Source: Plantactinospora sp. BC1
GTDB lineage: Bacteria; Actinomycetota; Actinomycetes; Mycobacteriales; Micromonosporaceae
DNA length: 64,000 nt
Direction of reading: 5' to 3'
NCBI RefSeq assembly: GCF_003030345.1
Contig: NZ_CP028158.1
Location: 3,534,001-3,598,000, forward strand
Position numbers and translations under genes: made by a program. Shown in pieces: positions 45,407 through 53,907 of this stretch. Under the pieces are notes generated by a model. The model was not told the origin of the DNA and searched no databases. It worked only from the letters and a program-made list of their open reading frames with translations. How positions within the stretch are numbered: position 1 is the stretch's first letter; each line of letters starts with the position of its first letter.

Positions 45407-46366
45407 TCAGCCCGGGTGGCGGGCCGGGTCGGCCGAGCCGGCGGGCACGGCGGGCGGCGGGTCGGCGACCAGGGCGAGGGCCGTCTCGACCAGGTCGTCG
45501 CGGGCACCGTCCAACCAGTGGATCCGGGGATCCCGGCGGAACCAGGAGCGTTGCCGCCGGACGAAGCGTCGGGTCGCCTGAATGGTGTCGGCCCGCGCCT
45601 CCGGCTCGGATATCTCGCCGTCGAGCAGCCGGAGCACCTGCTGGTAGCCGAGCGCGCGACTCGCGGTCCGGCCCTCCCGCAGGCCCTGCTCCGCCAGCGC
45701 CCGGGTCTCGTCGACCAGGCCGTCCGCCCACATCTTGTCCACCCGTACGGCGATCCGCTCGTCCAGCGCCGCCGTCTCCCGGTCGACCCCGATCTGTACG
45801 GCGTCGTAGTACGGTGTCGGCCGGGGCAGCGAGGCGGTGAACGGCGCTCCGGTCAGCTCGATCACCTCCAGTGCCCGTACGATCCGTCGCCCGTTGCTGG
45901 GCAGGATGTGCTGCGCGGCCACCGGGTCGGCGGCGCGTAGCCGGGCGTACAGCGGGGCCGGTCCCGACTCGGCGAGTTCCGCCTCCAGCCGGGCTCGGAC
46001 CAGCGGGTCCGTACCGGGGAACTCGAACTCGTCGACCACCGCCCGGACGTAGAGCCCGGAGCCGCCGACCAGCAGCGGTACCCGGCCCCGGGCCAGGATG
46101 TCGTCGACCGCCGCCCGGGCCAGCGCCTGGTACGCCGCCACGCTCGCCGGTTCGGTGACCGGCCAGATATCCAGCAGGTGGTGCGGTACGCCGGCCCGCT
46201 CGGCCGGGGTCAGCTTGGCGGTGCCGACGTCCATCCCGCGATAGAGCTGCATCGAGTCGGCGTTGACCACCTCGCCGCCGAGCGCCTGGGCGAGTTCGAT
46301 GCTCAGCCCCGACTTGCCGGTGGCGGTGGGTCCGACGACGGTGACGACCCGGGCACGCGGGCTCAT
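45407..46366 (-). CDS. miaA: tRNA dimethylallyltransferase
   Basis: MiaA adds a dimethylallyl group to A37 of tRNAs reading UNN codons, 319 residues. The P-loop is VVGPTATGKSGLSIELA. NADSMQLYRGMDVGTAKLTP contains the catalytic Asp and substrate loop. GSGLYVRAVVDEFEFPGTDP and the C-terminal RRFVRRQRSWFRRDPRIHWL are tRNA-binding segments. Its ATG overlaps the stop of the dioxygenase-like gene (ATGA). MiaB, 4 kb upstream on the same strand, thiomethylates the product. Confidence 0.97.
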   Translation of the reverse strand: MSPRARVVTVVGPTATGKSGLSIELAQALGGEVVNADSMQLYRGMDVGTAKLTPAERAGVPHHLLDIWPVTEPASVAAYQALARAAVDDILARGRVPLLVGGSGLYVRAVVDEFEFPGTDPLVRARLEAELAESGPAPLYARLRAADPVAAQHILPSNGRRIVRALEVIELTGAPFTASLPRPTPYYDAVQIGVDRETAALDERIAVRVDKMWADGLVDETRALAEQGLREGRTASRALGYQQVLRLLDGEISEPEARADTIQATRRFVRRQRSWFRRDPRIHWLDGARDDLVETALALVADPPPAVPAGSADPARHPG

Positions 46367-47232
46367 GCCGGCCCTCCGCCCGGCGCGCCGGAGACCGGCG
46401 ACCGCTCCGGCTCACCGGGCCCGGGCGGCCCGTCCGGCTTGTCGGCCGACCAGAAAGCCACAGCGCCCGGCGTGGCGGTGGCCAGGGCGCCCGGCGTGGG
46501 GGTGGCCACGGTGCCGGGCGTCCAGGTGGCCACGAAGTAGCTGACGCCGTAGGGCGCCGCGTAGTAGCCGAGGTCGCCTTGCCAGGGTGCCCCGCTGTGG
46601 GCCGCCGCCGTGGCGAGCACCTGCCACGGTGCCCGGCCGGCGACCAGCAGCCGGGTCGACAGTTCCGGCTCCAGTCCGAGCAGGGCCGGACCGTCGGCGT
46701 CGCGGAGGGCCGCAGCGACCCGGTCGTCGTAGGGGCGGGCGCGCGGATCGTCGTACCCGGGGGAGCGCTCGCCCCGGCACGCAGACCCGTCCCCCAACAC
46801 CAGCAGCGCGATCCGCTCGGCCGGATCCTCGACCAGTTCGGTACCGATCCGCCGGCACTCGCCCACCGGGGCGTCGGTGGCCACGCTCTGCCCTCGCCGG
46901 GGTCCGGTGGCACCGGCCCGATCCAGCAGCCAGGCGCCGAGCAGCAGGCTGAGCGGCAACTCGCCCCGGCCGGTGCCCGTACCGTCCGGACCCAGCCGCA
47001 GCACCCGATCCAGCCCGTACGGTCGGAGGCTGCCCGAGTCGCCCGGCCCGTACCGTACGGTCTGGGCACCGGCCCCGACCAGGACCAGGACGTCCGGCTC
47101 ACTCGCCAGCAGCCGACGGACCGCGTCGACGCAGGCGAGACGGAGGTCATCCAGCTCACCGGCTGCAGCGGCGGCCAGTTCGGGAACGATCATCGGGGGA
47201 TGCGGGCAGACCGCGGCGGCGACCAGTGGCAC
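46363..47232 (-). CDS. Class III extradiol dioxygenase-like protein with repetitive C terminus
   Basis: A 289-residue protein of the LigB/class III extradiol dioxygenase fold found upstream of miaA in actinobacteria. VAAAVCPHPPMIVPELAAAA has the first His-Pro-Pro metal-site motif and ALLVLGDGSACRGERSPGYD the second. Whether iron ligands are complete is unclear, so it may not be a dioxygenase. The tail contains three near-repeats of TPG(T/A)(V/L)AT(P/A) (about residues 240-262), a local expansion. GTG 47232 is the start. It is translationally coupled to miaA. Confidence 0.85.
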   Translation of the reverse strand: MPLVAAAVCPHPPMIVPELAAAAAGELDDLRLACVDAVRRLLASEPDVLVLVGAGAQTVRYGPGDSGSLRPYGLDRVLRLGPDGTGTGRGELPLSLLLGAWLLDRAGATGPRRGQSVATDAPVGECRRIGTELVEDPAERIALLVLGDGSACRGERSPGYDDPRARPYDDRVAAALRDADGPALLGLEPELSTRLLVAGRAPWQVLATAAAHSGAPWQGDLGYYAAPYGVSYFVATWTPGTVATPTPGALATATPGAVAFWSADKPDGPPGPGEPERSPVSGAPGGGPA

Positions 47233-47441
47233 GCCACCACCGTAGCGGGCAGCGAACCTTACACCCGTTGGCCAGACGATCCGGGTGCGGTCAAGGACAC
47301 CGTATGGTCACGGTCGACGATAGGCGCTCGACGCGGACGGGGTTGGACCTGTGACAATGCCGGGAGAAACTTCGCTGCGCCGTGGCGGCGACCGCCGGGG
47401 ACCCCCATCCCCGGCAGCGCCGGGAGAACGAGGATGGGCTC

Positions 47442-48650
47442 ATGAGTGACTGGACTGCCTTTGGACGGGTGGATGCGGACGGCAACGTCTACGTCAAGAC
47501 GGCCGAGGGTGAGCGGGTGGTCGGTTCCTGGCAGGCCGGTGCGCCGGAGGAAGGTCTGGCCCACTTCGCCCGCCGCTTCGCCGACCTGGTCACCGAGGTC
47601 GACCTGACCGAGGCCCGTCTCAATTCGGGGGCGGCGGACCCGTCGGGTTCGCTCGCCACGATCCGGCGGTTGCGGGCGTCGCTCGCCGACGCGCACGTGG
47701 TCGGTGACCTCGACGCGCTCGCCGCCCGGCTGGACCGGCTGGCCACGCTCGCCGAAGGCAAGGCCGGCGAGGCGCGGGCGGCCCGGGAGACGGCCCGGGC
47801 CGAGGCGGTGACCCGGAAGACGGCGCTGGTCGAGGAGGCCGAGAAGCTGGCCGCGGAATCCACCGGGTGGAAGACCGCCGGCGACCGGCTCAAGGAGATC
47901 CTCGACGAGTGGAAGACCATCCGGGGCGTCGACAAGAAGACCGACGGCGAGCTGTGGAAGCGGTTCGCGGCCGCCCGGGACGGCTTCACCCGGCGCCGCG
48001 GGGCGCATTTCGCCACCCTGGACGCCCAGCGCAAGCAGGCTCAGGCGGCCAAGGAGGAGCTGGTCGTCGAGGCCGAGTCGCTGGCCGACTCGACGGACTG
48101 GGCCGCGACCGCGAACCGGCTGCGGGAGCTGATGGCACAGTGGAAGGCCGCGCCGCGCGCCTCGAAGGAGGCCGAGGAGCGGCTCTGGGAACGGTTCCGG
48201 GGCGCCCAGGACAGCTTCTTCTCCCGGCGTAGCGAGGTCTTCTCGGCTCGGGACGCGGAGCAGCGCGGCAACCTGGAGCGCAAGCAGGCCCTGCTCGCCG
48301 AGGCCGAGGCGCTCGACGTCGACGGCGACCCGCGCGGCGCGCAGGCGAAGCTGCGGGAGATCCAGGGGCAGTGGCACGAGGCGGGCCGGGTTCCCCGGGA
48401 CGCGGCGGCCAACCTGGACCGCCGGCTGCGTGCGGTGGACGAGCGGGTCCGCCAGGCGATGGATTCGGCGTGGCGGCGGACCGAGCCGTCGGCCAATCCG
48501 CTGCTCGCGCAGATGCGTGACCAGGTCGCCGAGGCCGAGCAGCGGCTGGCCCGGGCCCAGGCGGCCGGCGACGCGAAGCGGATCCGCGAGGCCGAGCAGG
48601 CCCTCGCCGCCAAGCGCCGCTTCCTCGAACTGGCCGAACAGGCGAGCTGA
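47442..48650 (+). CDS. DUF349 coiled-coil protein
   Basis: A 402-residue, mostly helical protein. The N-terminal DWTAFGRVDADGNVYVKTAE is followed by several DUF349 repeats of about 70 residues, each with LKEILDEWKTI or LRELMAQWKAA or LREIQGQWHEA followed by LW-x-RF. The Gln/Glu/Ala-rich C terminus is predicted coiled coil. DUF349 proteins are highly charged and of uncertain role. ATG 47442 fits the family N terminus. A hairpin terminator lies between it and the convergent miaB. Confidence 0.92.
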   Translation: MSDWTAFGRVDADGNVYVKTAEGERVVGSWQAGAPEEGLAHFARRFADLVTEVDLTEARLNSGAADPSGSLATIRRLRASLADAHVVGDLDALAARLDRLATLAEGKAGEARAARETARAEAVTRKTALVEEAEKLAAESTGWKTAGDRLKEILDEWKTIRGVDKKTDGELWKRFAAARDGFTRRRGAHFATLDAQRKQAQAAKEELVVEAESLADSTDWAATANRLRELMAQWKAAPRASKEAEERLWERFRGAQDSFFSRRSEVFSARDAEQRGNLERKQALLAEAEALDVDGDPRGAQAKLREIQGQWHEAGRVPRDAAANLDRRLRAVDERVRQAMDSAWRRTEPSANPLLAQMRDQVAEAEQRLARAQAAGDAKRIREAEQALAAKRRFLELAEQAS

Positions 48651-48716
48651 ACCGGCTCCGGGCTGCCGTGCCGGGGGCGCCGGCAGCGGTCGCGTGGCGG
48701 CACCGGGCACCGGTCG

Positions 48717-48742
48717 GGCCGGTCTCCGTGCGGAGACCGGCC
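48717..48742. terminator. Hairpin between convergent DUF349 and miaB genes
   Basis: GGCCGGTCTCCG (48717-48728) pairs perfectly with CGGAGACCGGCC (48731-48742), a 12-bp inverted repeat with effectively a 4-6 base loop, 67 bases after the DUF349 stop. Confidence 0.75.
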
Positions 48743-48756
48743 GGGTAGAGGACAGC

Positions 48757-50250
48757 TCAGCGGTCGCAGGCCGCCGCGGACGCGGGCAGCGGCGGCGGCA
48801 CGCCGACCGTGGGCAGCCCGAGCGAAACCCCGGGGGTACGCGGTGTCCGGCCCGCCTCGGCGGCGTCACCGGCCCGGGTACGCCGGTGGGCCAGCGGCTC
48901 CCCGTCGGCGTTCAGGTGGTGTGGCGCGGCGTAGCTGACCGTGGTGTGCACGATGTCGCCGGGCCGGATCTTGCCCTCGTACGAGCCGGCGGCGAAGTGC
49001 ACCAGCCGGCCGTCCCGGGCCCGTCCGGAGAGCCGTCCGGTGCGCTCGTCCTTGCGCCCCTCGCCGACCGCGACCAGCACCTCGACCGGGGTACCGACGA
49101 GCTTCCGGTTCTCCGCCCAGGTGATCTCCTCGACCGCCGCGATCAGCCGCTCGTAGCGCTCCTGCACCACCTGCTTCGGCAGTTGGTCGGGCATGGTCGC
49201 GGCGGGCGTGCCGGGGCGCTTGGAGTACTGGAAGGTGAACGCGGAGGCGAACCGGGCCTCCCGGACCACCTCCAGGGTGCGGGCGAAGTCGGCCTCGGTC
49301 TCGCCGGGGAAGCCGACGATGATGTCGGTGGTGATCGCCGCGTCCGGCATCGCCGCCCGAACCTTCTCGATGATCCCGAGGTAGCGCTCGGCCCGGTACG
49401 ACCGGCGCATCGCCCGGAGCACGTCGTCGGAGCCGGACTGCAACGGCATGTGCAGCGAGTGGCAGACGTTCGGGGTCTCGGCCATCGCGGCGATCACGTC
49501 GTCGGTGAAGTCCTTCGGGTGCGGGCTGGTGAACCGGACCCGCTCCAGCCCCTCGATCCCGCCGGTCGCCCGGAGCAGCTTGCCGAAGGCGAGCCGGTCA
49601 CCGAACTCGACGCCGTACGAGTTCACGTTCTGGCCGAGCAGGGTGACCTCGAGCACACCCTCGGCGACCAGGGCACGTACCTCGGCCAGGACGTCGCCGG
49701 GCCGGCGGTCCTTCTCCCTGCCGCGCAGCGCCGGCACGATGCAGAACGTGCAGGTGTTGTTGCAGCCCACCGAGATCGACACCCAGCCGGCGTACGTCGA
49801 CTCGCGCCGGGTCGGCAGCGTGGAGGGGAAGACCTCCAGCGACTCCAGGATCTCCACCTCGGCGGCGGTGTTGTGCCGGGCCCGCTCCAGCAGCACCGGC
49901 AGCGCGCCGATGTTGTGGGTGCCGAAGACCACGTCGACCCAGGGTGCCCGGCGGACGATCTCGCCCCGGTCCTTCTGGGCCAGGCAGCCGCCGACCGCGA
50001 TCTGCATGTCGGGGTGCTTGTCCTTGACCGGGCGCAGGTGGCCGAGGTTGCCGTAGAGCCGGTTGTCGGCGTTCTCGCGTACCGCACAGGTGTTGAAGAC
50101 CACCACGTCCGGGTCGTCGGAGTCGGCCGCGCGCACGTAACCGGCCTGCTCCAGCAGTCCGGAGATCCGCTCGGAGTCGTGCACGTTCATCTGACAGCCG
50201 TAGGTGCGCACCTGATAGGTACGCGGGCTGCCGGGGGCTGCGGTAGTCAT
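48757..50250 (-). CDS. miaB: tRNA-2-methylthio-N6-dimethylallyladenosine synthase
   Basis: MiaB is a radical-SAM methylthiotransferase converting i6A37 to ms2i6A37, 497 residues. The N-terminal UPF0004 domain has [21 protein letters not shown] and GGCLAQKD, giving the three auxiliary-cluster cysteines. The radical-SAM motif is [11 protein letters not shown], and the TRAM domain lies before residue ~450 ([20 protein letters not shown]). The C-terminal ~30 residues are a Pro/Ala extension. ATG 50250 begins [20 protein letters not shown]. It is divergent from the DUF2277 gene. Confidence 0.97.
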   Translation of the reverse strand: MTTAAPGSPRTYQVRTYGCQMNVHDSERISGLLEQAGYVRAADSDDPDVVVFNTCAVRENADNRLYGNLGHLRPVKDKHPDMQIAVGGCLAQKDRGEIVRRAPWVDVVFGTHNIGALPVLLERARHNTAAEVEILESLEVFPSTLPTRRESTYAGWVSISVGCNNTCTFCIVPALRGREKDRRPGDVLAEVRALVAEGVLEVTLLGQNVNSYGVEFGDRLAFGKLLRATGGIEGLERVRFTSPHPKDFTDDVIAAMAETPNVCHSLHMPLQSGSDDVLRAMRRSYRAERYLGIIEKVRAAMPDAAITTDIIVGFPGETEADFARTLEVVREARFASAFTFQYSKRPGTPAATMPDQLPKQVVQERYERLIAAVEEITWAENRKLVGTPVEVLVAVGEGRKDERTGRLSGRARDGRLVHFAAGSYEGKIRPGDIVHTTVSYAAPHHLNADGEPLAHRRTRAGDAAEAGRTPRTPGVSLGLPTVGVPPPLPASAAACDR

Positions 50251-50332
50251 GACAGTGACAGAGTATCCGCAGGACTCGGGAAGCCCGTTCCCCCGGGACG
50301 TCGTCCACTCCCCTTCACCGGAAGGTAGCGCC

Positions 50333-50581
50333 ATGTGCCGGAGCATCAAGACCCTTCGCCAGCCGTACGCCGAGGTCGTCACCGAGACGGACATCGAGGC
50401 GGCGGCGTTGCAGTACGTCCGCAAGATCTCCGGGTTTCGCGCCCCGGCCGCGCACAACGCGGCGGCGTTCGACGCCGCGGTGGCCGCCGTGGCCGAGGCG
50501 ACCCGGACCCTGCTCGACCAGCTCGTGGTGAAGGGCTCCGGCGCCGGCCAGCCGGCGAAGGACGGCCAGCCGGCCGGCTAG
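50333..50581 (+). CDS. DUF2277 protein
   Basis: An 82-residue conserved protein. [20 protein letters not shown] opens it and [19 protein letters not shown] is the central DUF2277 motif. ATG 50333 has GGAAGG upstream. The C terminus [16 protein letters not shown] is low complexity. It is divergent from miaB with about 80 bases between start codons. DUF2277 proteins are sometimes noted beside DNA-metabolism genes but have no defined function. Confidence 0.85.
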   Translation: MCRSIKTLRQPYAEVVTETDIEAAALQYVRKISGFRAPAAHNAAAFDAAVAAVAEATRTLLDQLVVKGSGAGQPAKDGQPAG

Positions 50582-50614
50582 CGGCCCGGAGCAGCCCGGC
50601 TGGCGAGTCGGCGG

Positions 50615-51097
50615 TCAGGCGGCGGCGAGCGCCGGGATGACCGAGTCGGGGACCCAGCGCGAGCGCTGGCACGGCGACCAGCCCCGGCAGCGCGGGCTGA
50701 GCAGCGTGCAGAGCCGCTGTTCGGAGAGGATCTCGCCGTCCTCGGTGTCCCGCACGTCGTGGTGCACGGGCCGGATGGTGCCGTCGGCCGCGACCAGCAG
50801 GTGCCGGCCGGCGTCGAGGGTGTCGTCCGCCAGCAGGCAGGCCCGGCCCAGCCGGCGGGCGAACGCCGCGACGGCGCTCACCTCCGGCAGCCCGGCCGGC
50901 ACCCCGTAGCAGTCGACGGAGGTCGGGAAGTCGCCGGGGCGGTGCCAGACGTCGACCAGCAGCGCGCCGGACGGCACCCGGACCGGGTCGACCCCGCCGA
51001 GCGGCAGCACCGGTACGTCGAGCGCGTCGGCAAGCGCGAGGCGGATCTCCGAGGCGGCGACGCGCCCCTCCGTCCTCCAGTTCCACAGCTCGATCAT
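50615..51097 (-). CDS. Conserved hypothetical protein
   Basis: A 160-residue soluble protein starting MIELWNWRTEGRVAASEIRL at ATG 51097, with GAGGAGG upstream. It contains VWHRPGDFPTSVDCYGVPAG and ends with a Cys/Arg segment (CTLLSPRCRGWSPCQRSRW). No family recognised; the sequence reads as a small alpha/beta protein. It lies convergent to DUF2277, 33 bases apart. Confidence 0.65.
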   Translation of the reverse strand: MIELWNWRTEGRVAASEIRLALADALDVPVLPLGGVDPVRVPSGALLVDVWHRPGDFPTSVDCYGVPAGLPEVSAVAAFARRLGRACLLADDTLDAGRHLLVAADGTIRPVHHDVRDTEDGEILSEQRLCTLLSPRCRGWSPCQRSRWVPDSVIPALAAA

Positions 51098-51645
51098 TGC
51101 CGCCTCCTCGCCGTAATCGTTCGTGGCTGGATGCCGGGTCTCGGTCGGGCATCCCCCGTCGGGCCGGGCACCCCGGTGCCTGGGTGTGACGGCCTCACCC
51201 ACGATGGTGCCGGGCACACCCGGTCGAGAGCGGCTAAGTTACCGGTCTGTGACCATATCCGCCGAAATAGACGGCCGTTGACTACCTATTGTAGTCGGAG
51301 GAAGCCACTGCTCCGGCGCAGCGCGCCGGGGATGCTCACCCAGCGTGTTCTGTTCGGCTCGGCCCGGTCGGGCACCGGACACTTCGGGCTGCCGCCGGTG
51401 ACCCGACCGCAGGCGCCGCCGGGTGCGACGACCGCGAATACCTTTCCACTGATCGAGGTGTTCACCGGCCGGGCGACCGGCACGGACCCCGCCGAGTCAG
51501 CCGCCGCCCGGCGCCTTCGCAGCCGGTGCCTGGTCGGCGATCTTTTCTGGACCACCCTCGACCGGCGTCGGCGACCGGCCGTCCCGGTGAACCGCCCGAA
51601 TGGCGCACACCCTACGATCAGGGGCGGAAGGATGCCGCTGGCTGA
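51098..51645. other. 548-base intergenic region before tRNA-Sec
   Basis: No supported coding sequence. It contains a 17-bp palindrome GACTAC-CTATT-GTAGTC at 51280-51296 within an AT-richer patch (51240-51300), a possible operator or promoter region. It also holds the upstream sequence of the minus-strand gene ending at 51097 and of the tRNA. Confidence 0.5.
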
Positions 51646-51741
51646 GGAGGCGGGCAGGCGCCTGGTGGTCCTCCCGGTCTTCAAAACCGGTGCGACCGAG
51701 TAGCTCGGTCGGGCGGGTTCGATTCCCGTACGCCTCCGCCA
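51646..51741 (+). tRNA. selC: tRNA-Sec (anticodon TCA)
   Basis: A 96-base selenocysteine tRNA with encoded CCA. The acceptor is GGAGGCG (51646-51652) with CGCCTCC (51731-51737). The anticodon stem-loop CCGGT-CTTCAAA-ACCGG places TCA at 51681-51683. A long extra arm (GCGACCGAGTAGCTCGGTCG region) and a T arm GCGGG-TTCGATT-CCCGT follow; the tRNA ends with G plus CCA. The long extended D and variable arms are typical of tRNA-Sec. Its presence implies UGA decoding as selenocysteine in this genome. Confidence 0.93.
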
Positions 51742-51905
51742 GCAATTTCCGCGACTTTCCCGCGACGACCCCGTTGCCCGGTTTCCGATGCCCCTCCGTG
51801 CCGGGTCCGGAAGCGGGCAACTGTCGCCAGCTACCCAACGTCATTCCTTCTTTACGGTATGTGACGCACGTCGTCGGCGGTGTTATCGCCCCGTGATGAA
51901 CTCGA

Positions 51906-51936
51906 TTGCATTCCAGCACGTCAGGTCCCCTAGAGT
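51906..51936 (+). promoter_or_regulatory. Candidate promoter of the glu operon
   Basis: TTGCAT (51906-51911) and TAGAGT (51931-51936) resemble -35 and -10 elements with a 19-base spacer, 60 bases before the leader ORF. Inferred from sequence only. Confidence 0.35.
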
Positions 51937-51996
51937 TGCGTCACCGATTCAGCGGAATCCGGTGCGACAGATCGTGGACGAGACAGGTAGGGGGAC

Positions 51997-52077
51997 ATGA
52001 CCGAGCGGAGCGAGCGCGTCAGCCAGCTCAGTCACCCGGGTCATGGCGCCGACGAGCGCAGCGAGGAGACGACGTGA
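51997..52077 (+). CDS. Leader micro-ORF of the MTER family before gluA
   Basis: A 26-codon ORF (starts [17 protein letters not shown], ends ERSEETT). It has AGGGGGAC directly before ATG 51997. Its TGA (52075-52077) overlaps the GTG start of gluA (GTGA), so translation of gluA could depend on reading through it. The same N-terminal pattern MTER-x-ER-x-SQ-x-S occurs in the leader ORF overlapping rny at 57 kb. Whether the peptide has a role or only its translation matters is unknown. Confidence 0.55.
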   Translation: MTERSERVSQLSHPGHGADERSEETT

Positions 52078-52826
52078 CCGGTACGACCGACCAGCCGCTC
52101 ATCAGGCTTGACGGGGTCAACAAGTGGTTCGGCCCGTTGCACGTGTTGCAGGACGTCAACCTCTCCGTAGAGCGGGGCGAGGTCGTCGTGGTCATCGGTC
52201 CGTCCGGCTCCGGAAAGTCGACGCTGTGTCGGGCGATCAACCGGTTGGAGCCGATCAACTCCGGGACGATCACCTTCGACGGTCGACCGCTACCGGCCGA
52301 GGGCCGGGCACTGGCCCGGCTGCGCAGCGAGGTCGGCATGGTCTTCCAGTCGTTCAATCTCTTCGCCCACAAAAGCATTCTGGACAACGTGACCCTCGGC
52401 CCCATAAAGGTCCGCAAGGAGAAGCCGACCGTCGCCCGGGAGCGTGCCATGCAGTTGCTGGAGCGGGTCGGCATCGCGAGCCAGGCGGAGAAGTACCCTG
52501 CTCAGCTCTCCGGCGGGCAGCAGCAACGGGCCGCCATCGCCAGGGCCCTGGCGATGCAGCCGAAGGCGATGCTCTTCGACGAGCCCACCAGCGCGCTGGA
52601 CCCGGAAATGGTCGGCGAGGTGCTGGACGTGATGACCTCGCTGGCCAGCGAGGGCATGACGATGGTGGTGGTCACCCACGAGATGGGCTTCGCCCGGCAC
52701 GCCGCCAAGCGGGTCATCTTCATGGCCGACGGCCAGCTCGTCGAGGACGCGCCGCCGGACGAGTTCTTCGGCAACCCGCGCAGCGAGCGGGCCAAGGACT
52801 TCCTGTCGAAGATCCTGACCCACTAG
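52074..52826 (+). CDS. gluA: Glutamate-type ABC transporter ATP-binding protein
   Basis: The ATPase of a polar amino-acid (probably glutamate) importer, 250 residues. Walker A is [20 protein letters not shown], the signature [17 protein letters not shown], Walker [15 protein letters not shown], and the switch His [14 protein letters not shown] 52074 overlaps the leader ORF stop. It is the first of four genes (gluABCD) in the arrangement known from Corynebacterium glutamicum. Specificity is inferred from synteny. Confidence 0.95.
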   Translation: MTGTTDQPLIRLDGVNKWFGPLHVLQDVNLSVERGEVVVVIGPSGSGKSTLCRAINRLEPINSGTITFDGRPLPAEGRALARLRSEVGMVFQSFNLFAHKSILDNVTLGPIKVRKEKPTVARERAMQLLERVGIASQAEKYPAQLSGGQQQRAAIARALAMQPKAMLFDEPTSALDPEMVGEVLDVMTSLASEGMTMVVVTHEMGFARHAAKRVIFMADGQLVEDAPPDEFFGNPRSERAKDFLSKILTH

Positions 52827-52885
52827 TTGTCCAGTATGTGGAGCGTCGCTGCGGGCGCCGCTCCACCAAGAGGAGGAGAAAGATA

Positions 52886-53821
52886 ATGCGTATCGCACGC
52901 ATGGCGGCGCTGACCGCTATGGCGGCGCTCGCCCTGTCGGCCGCGGCCTGCGGCGAAGAGGGTGCGCCGACGCCGAGCGGAGCCGGCAACGGCTCCGACG
53001 CCCCGGGCGGCGACACCTGCCAGACGTCCGGCACGACCTTCACCCCGGCCTCCAACGTCGCCATCACCGGCAGCCCGACCTACGACAAGATCAAGGCGGC
53101 CGGCAAGGTCAGCGTCGGCGTCAAGTTCGACCAGCCCTTCCTCGGCTACAAGGACGCCCAGGGCACCCGGTGCGGCTTCGACATCGAGATCGCCCAGTAC
53201 GTCGCGAGCAAGCTCGGGATCGACCCGACGAAGATCGAATACAAGGAGATCCCGTCGGCGAACCGGGAGACCGCGATCAAGGGTGGTGAGGTCGACTACT
53301 ACGTCGGCACCTACTCGATCACGGACAAGCGGAAGAACGACATCTCCTTCGCCGGGCCGTACTACGTCGCCGGACAGGCCCTGCTGGTCCGCAAGGACGA
53401 GACGGCGATCACCGGCAAGGACACCCTCAAGGGCAAGAAGGTCTGCTCCGCGACCGGTTCGACGCCGATCCAGAAGGTCCGGGACGAGGGCCTGACCGAG
53501 CCGGAGAACATCGTCGAGTTCAAGACGTACTCCGAGTGCGTGTCGCAGCTGCTCGACGGCAAGGTGGACGCGCTCACCACCGACGACGCCATCCTGAAGG
53601 GCTACGCGGCGCAGGCGGCCGGCGAGCTCAAGGTCGTCGGCGAGCCGTTCAGCACCGAGAAGTACGGCATCGGCCTGCCCAAGGACGACAAGGCGCTGCG
53701 GGACTACGTCAACGACCAGATCCAGGCGGCCTTCACCGACGGCACCTGGCAGAAGATCTACGACGGCACGCTGGGCAAGTCCGGCTCCTCGGCGACCCCG
53801 CCGACGCTGGAACGGTACTGA
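52886..53821 (+). CDS. gluB: Glutamate-type ABC transporter substrate-binding lipoprotein
   Basis: A 311-residue extracytoplasmic solute-binding protein. The signal MRIARMAALTAMAALALSAA ends in a lipobox (SAAAC, Cys 21). The SBP family 3 fold is visible: YDKIKAAGKVSVGVKFDQPF, GFDIEIAQYVASKLGI, YVGTYSITDKRKNDISFAGP and QKIYDGTLGKSG at the end. It has two further Cys (KVCSATGST; YSECVSQLL) that could bond. ATG 52886 has AGGAGG nine bases upstream. A strong hairpin follows before gluC. Confidence 0.95.
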   Translation: MRIARMAALTAMAALALSAAACGEEGAPTPSGAGNGSDAPGGDTCQTSGTTFTPASNVAITGSPTYDKIKAAGKVSVGVKFDQPFLGYKDAQGTRCGFDIEIAQYVASKLGIDPTKIEYKEIPSANRETAIKGGEVDYYVGTYSITDKRKNDISFAGPYYVAGQALLVRKDETAITGKDTLKGKKVCSATGSTPIQKVRDEGLTEPENIVEFKTYSECVSQLLDGKVDALTTDDAILKGYAAQAAGELKVVGEPFSTEKYGIGLPKDDKALRDYVNDQIQAAFTDGTWQKIYDGTLGKSGSSATPPTLERY

Positions 53822-53854
53822 CAGCCGCTGACGGCGATCTGATCTGCTAACGAC

Positions 53855-53884
53855 GCCGGGCGGGGAGTCCGCTCCCCGCCCGGC
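53855..53884 (+). terminator. Intra-operon hairpin between gluB and gluC
   Basis: A perfect 12-bp stem (53855-53866 with 53873-53884) has a 6-base loop. Lying between binding-protein and permease genes, it could partially terminate transcription or protect the gluAB mRNA 3' end, giving an excess of binding protein. Confidence 0.75.
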
Positions 53885-53907
53885 CTGGCGACGACTGAGA
53901 GCGAGGC

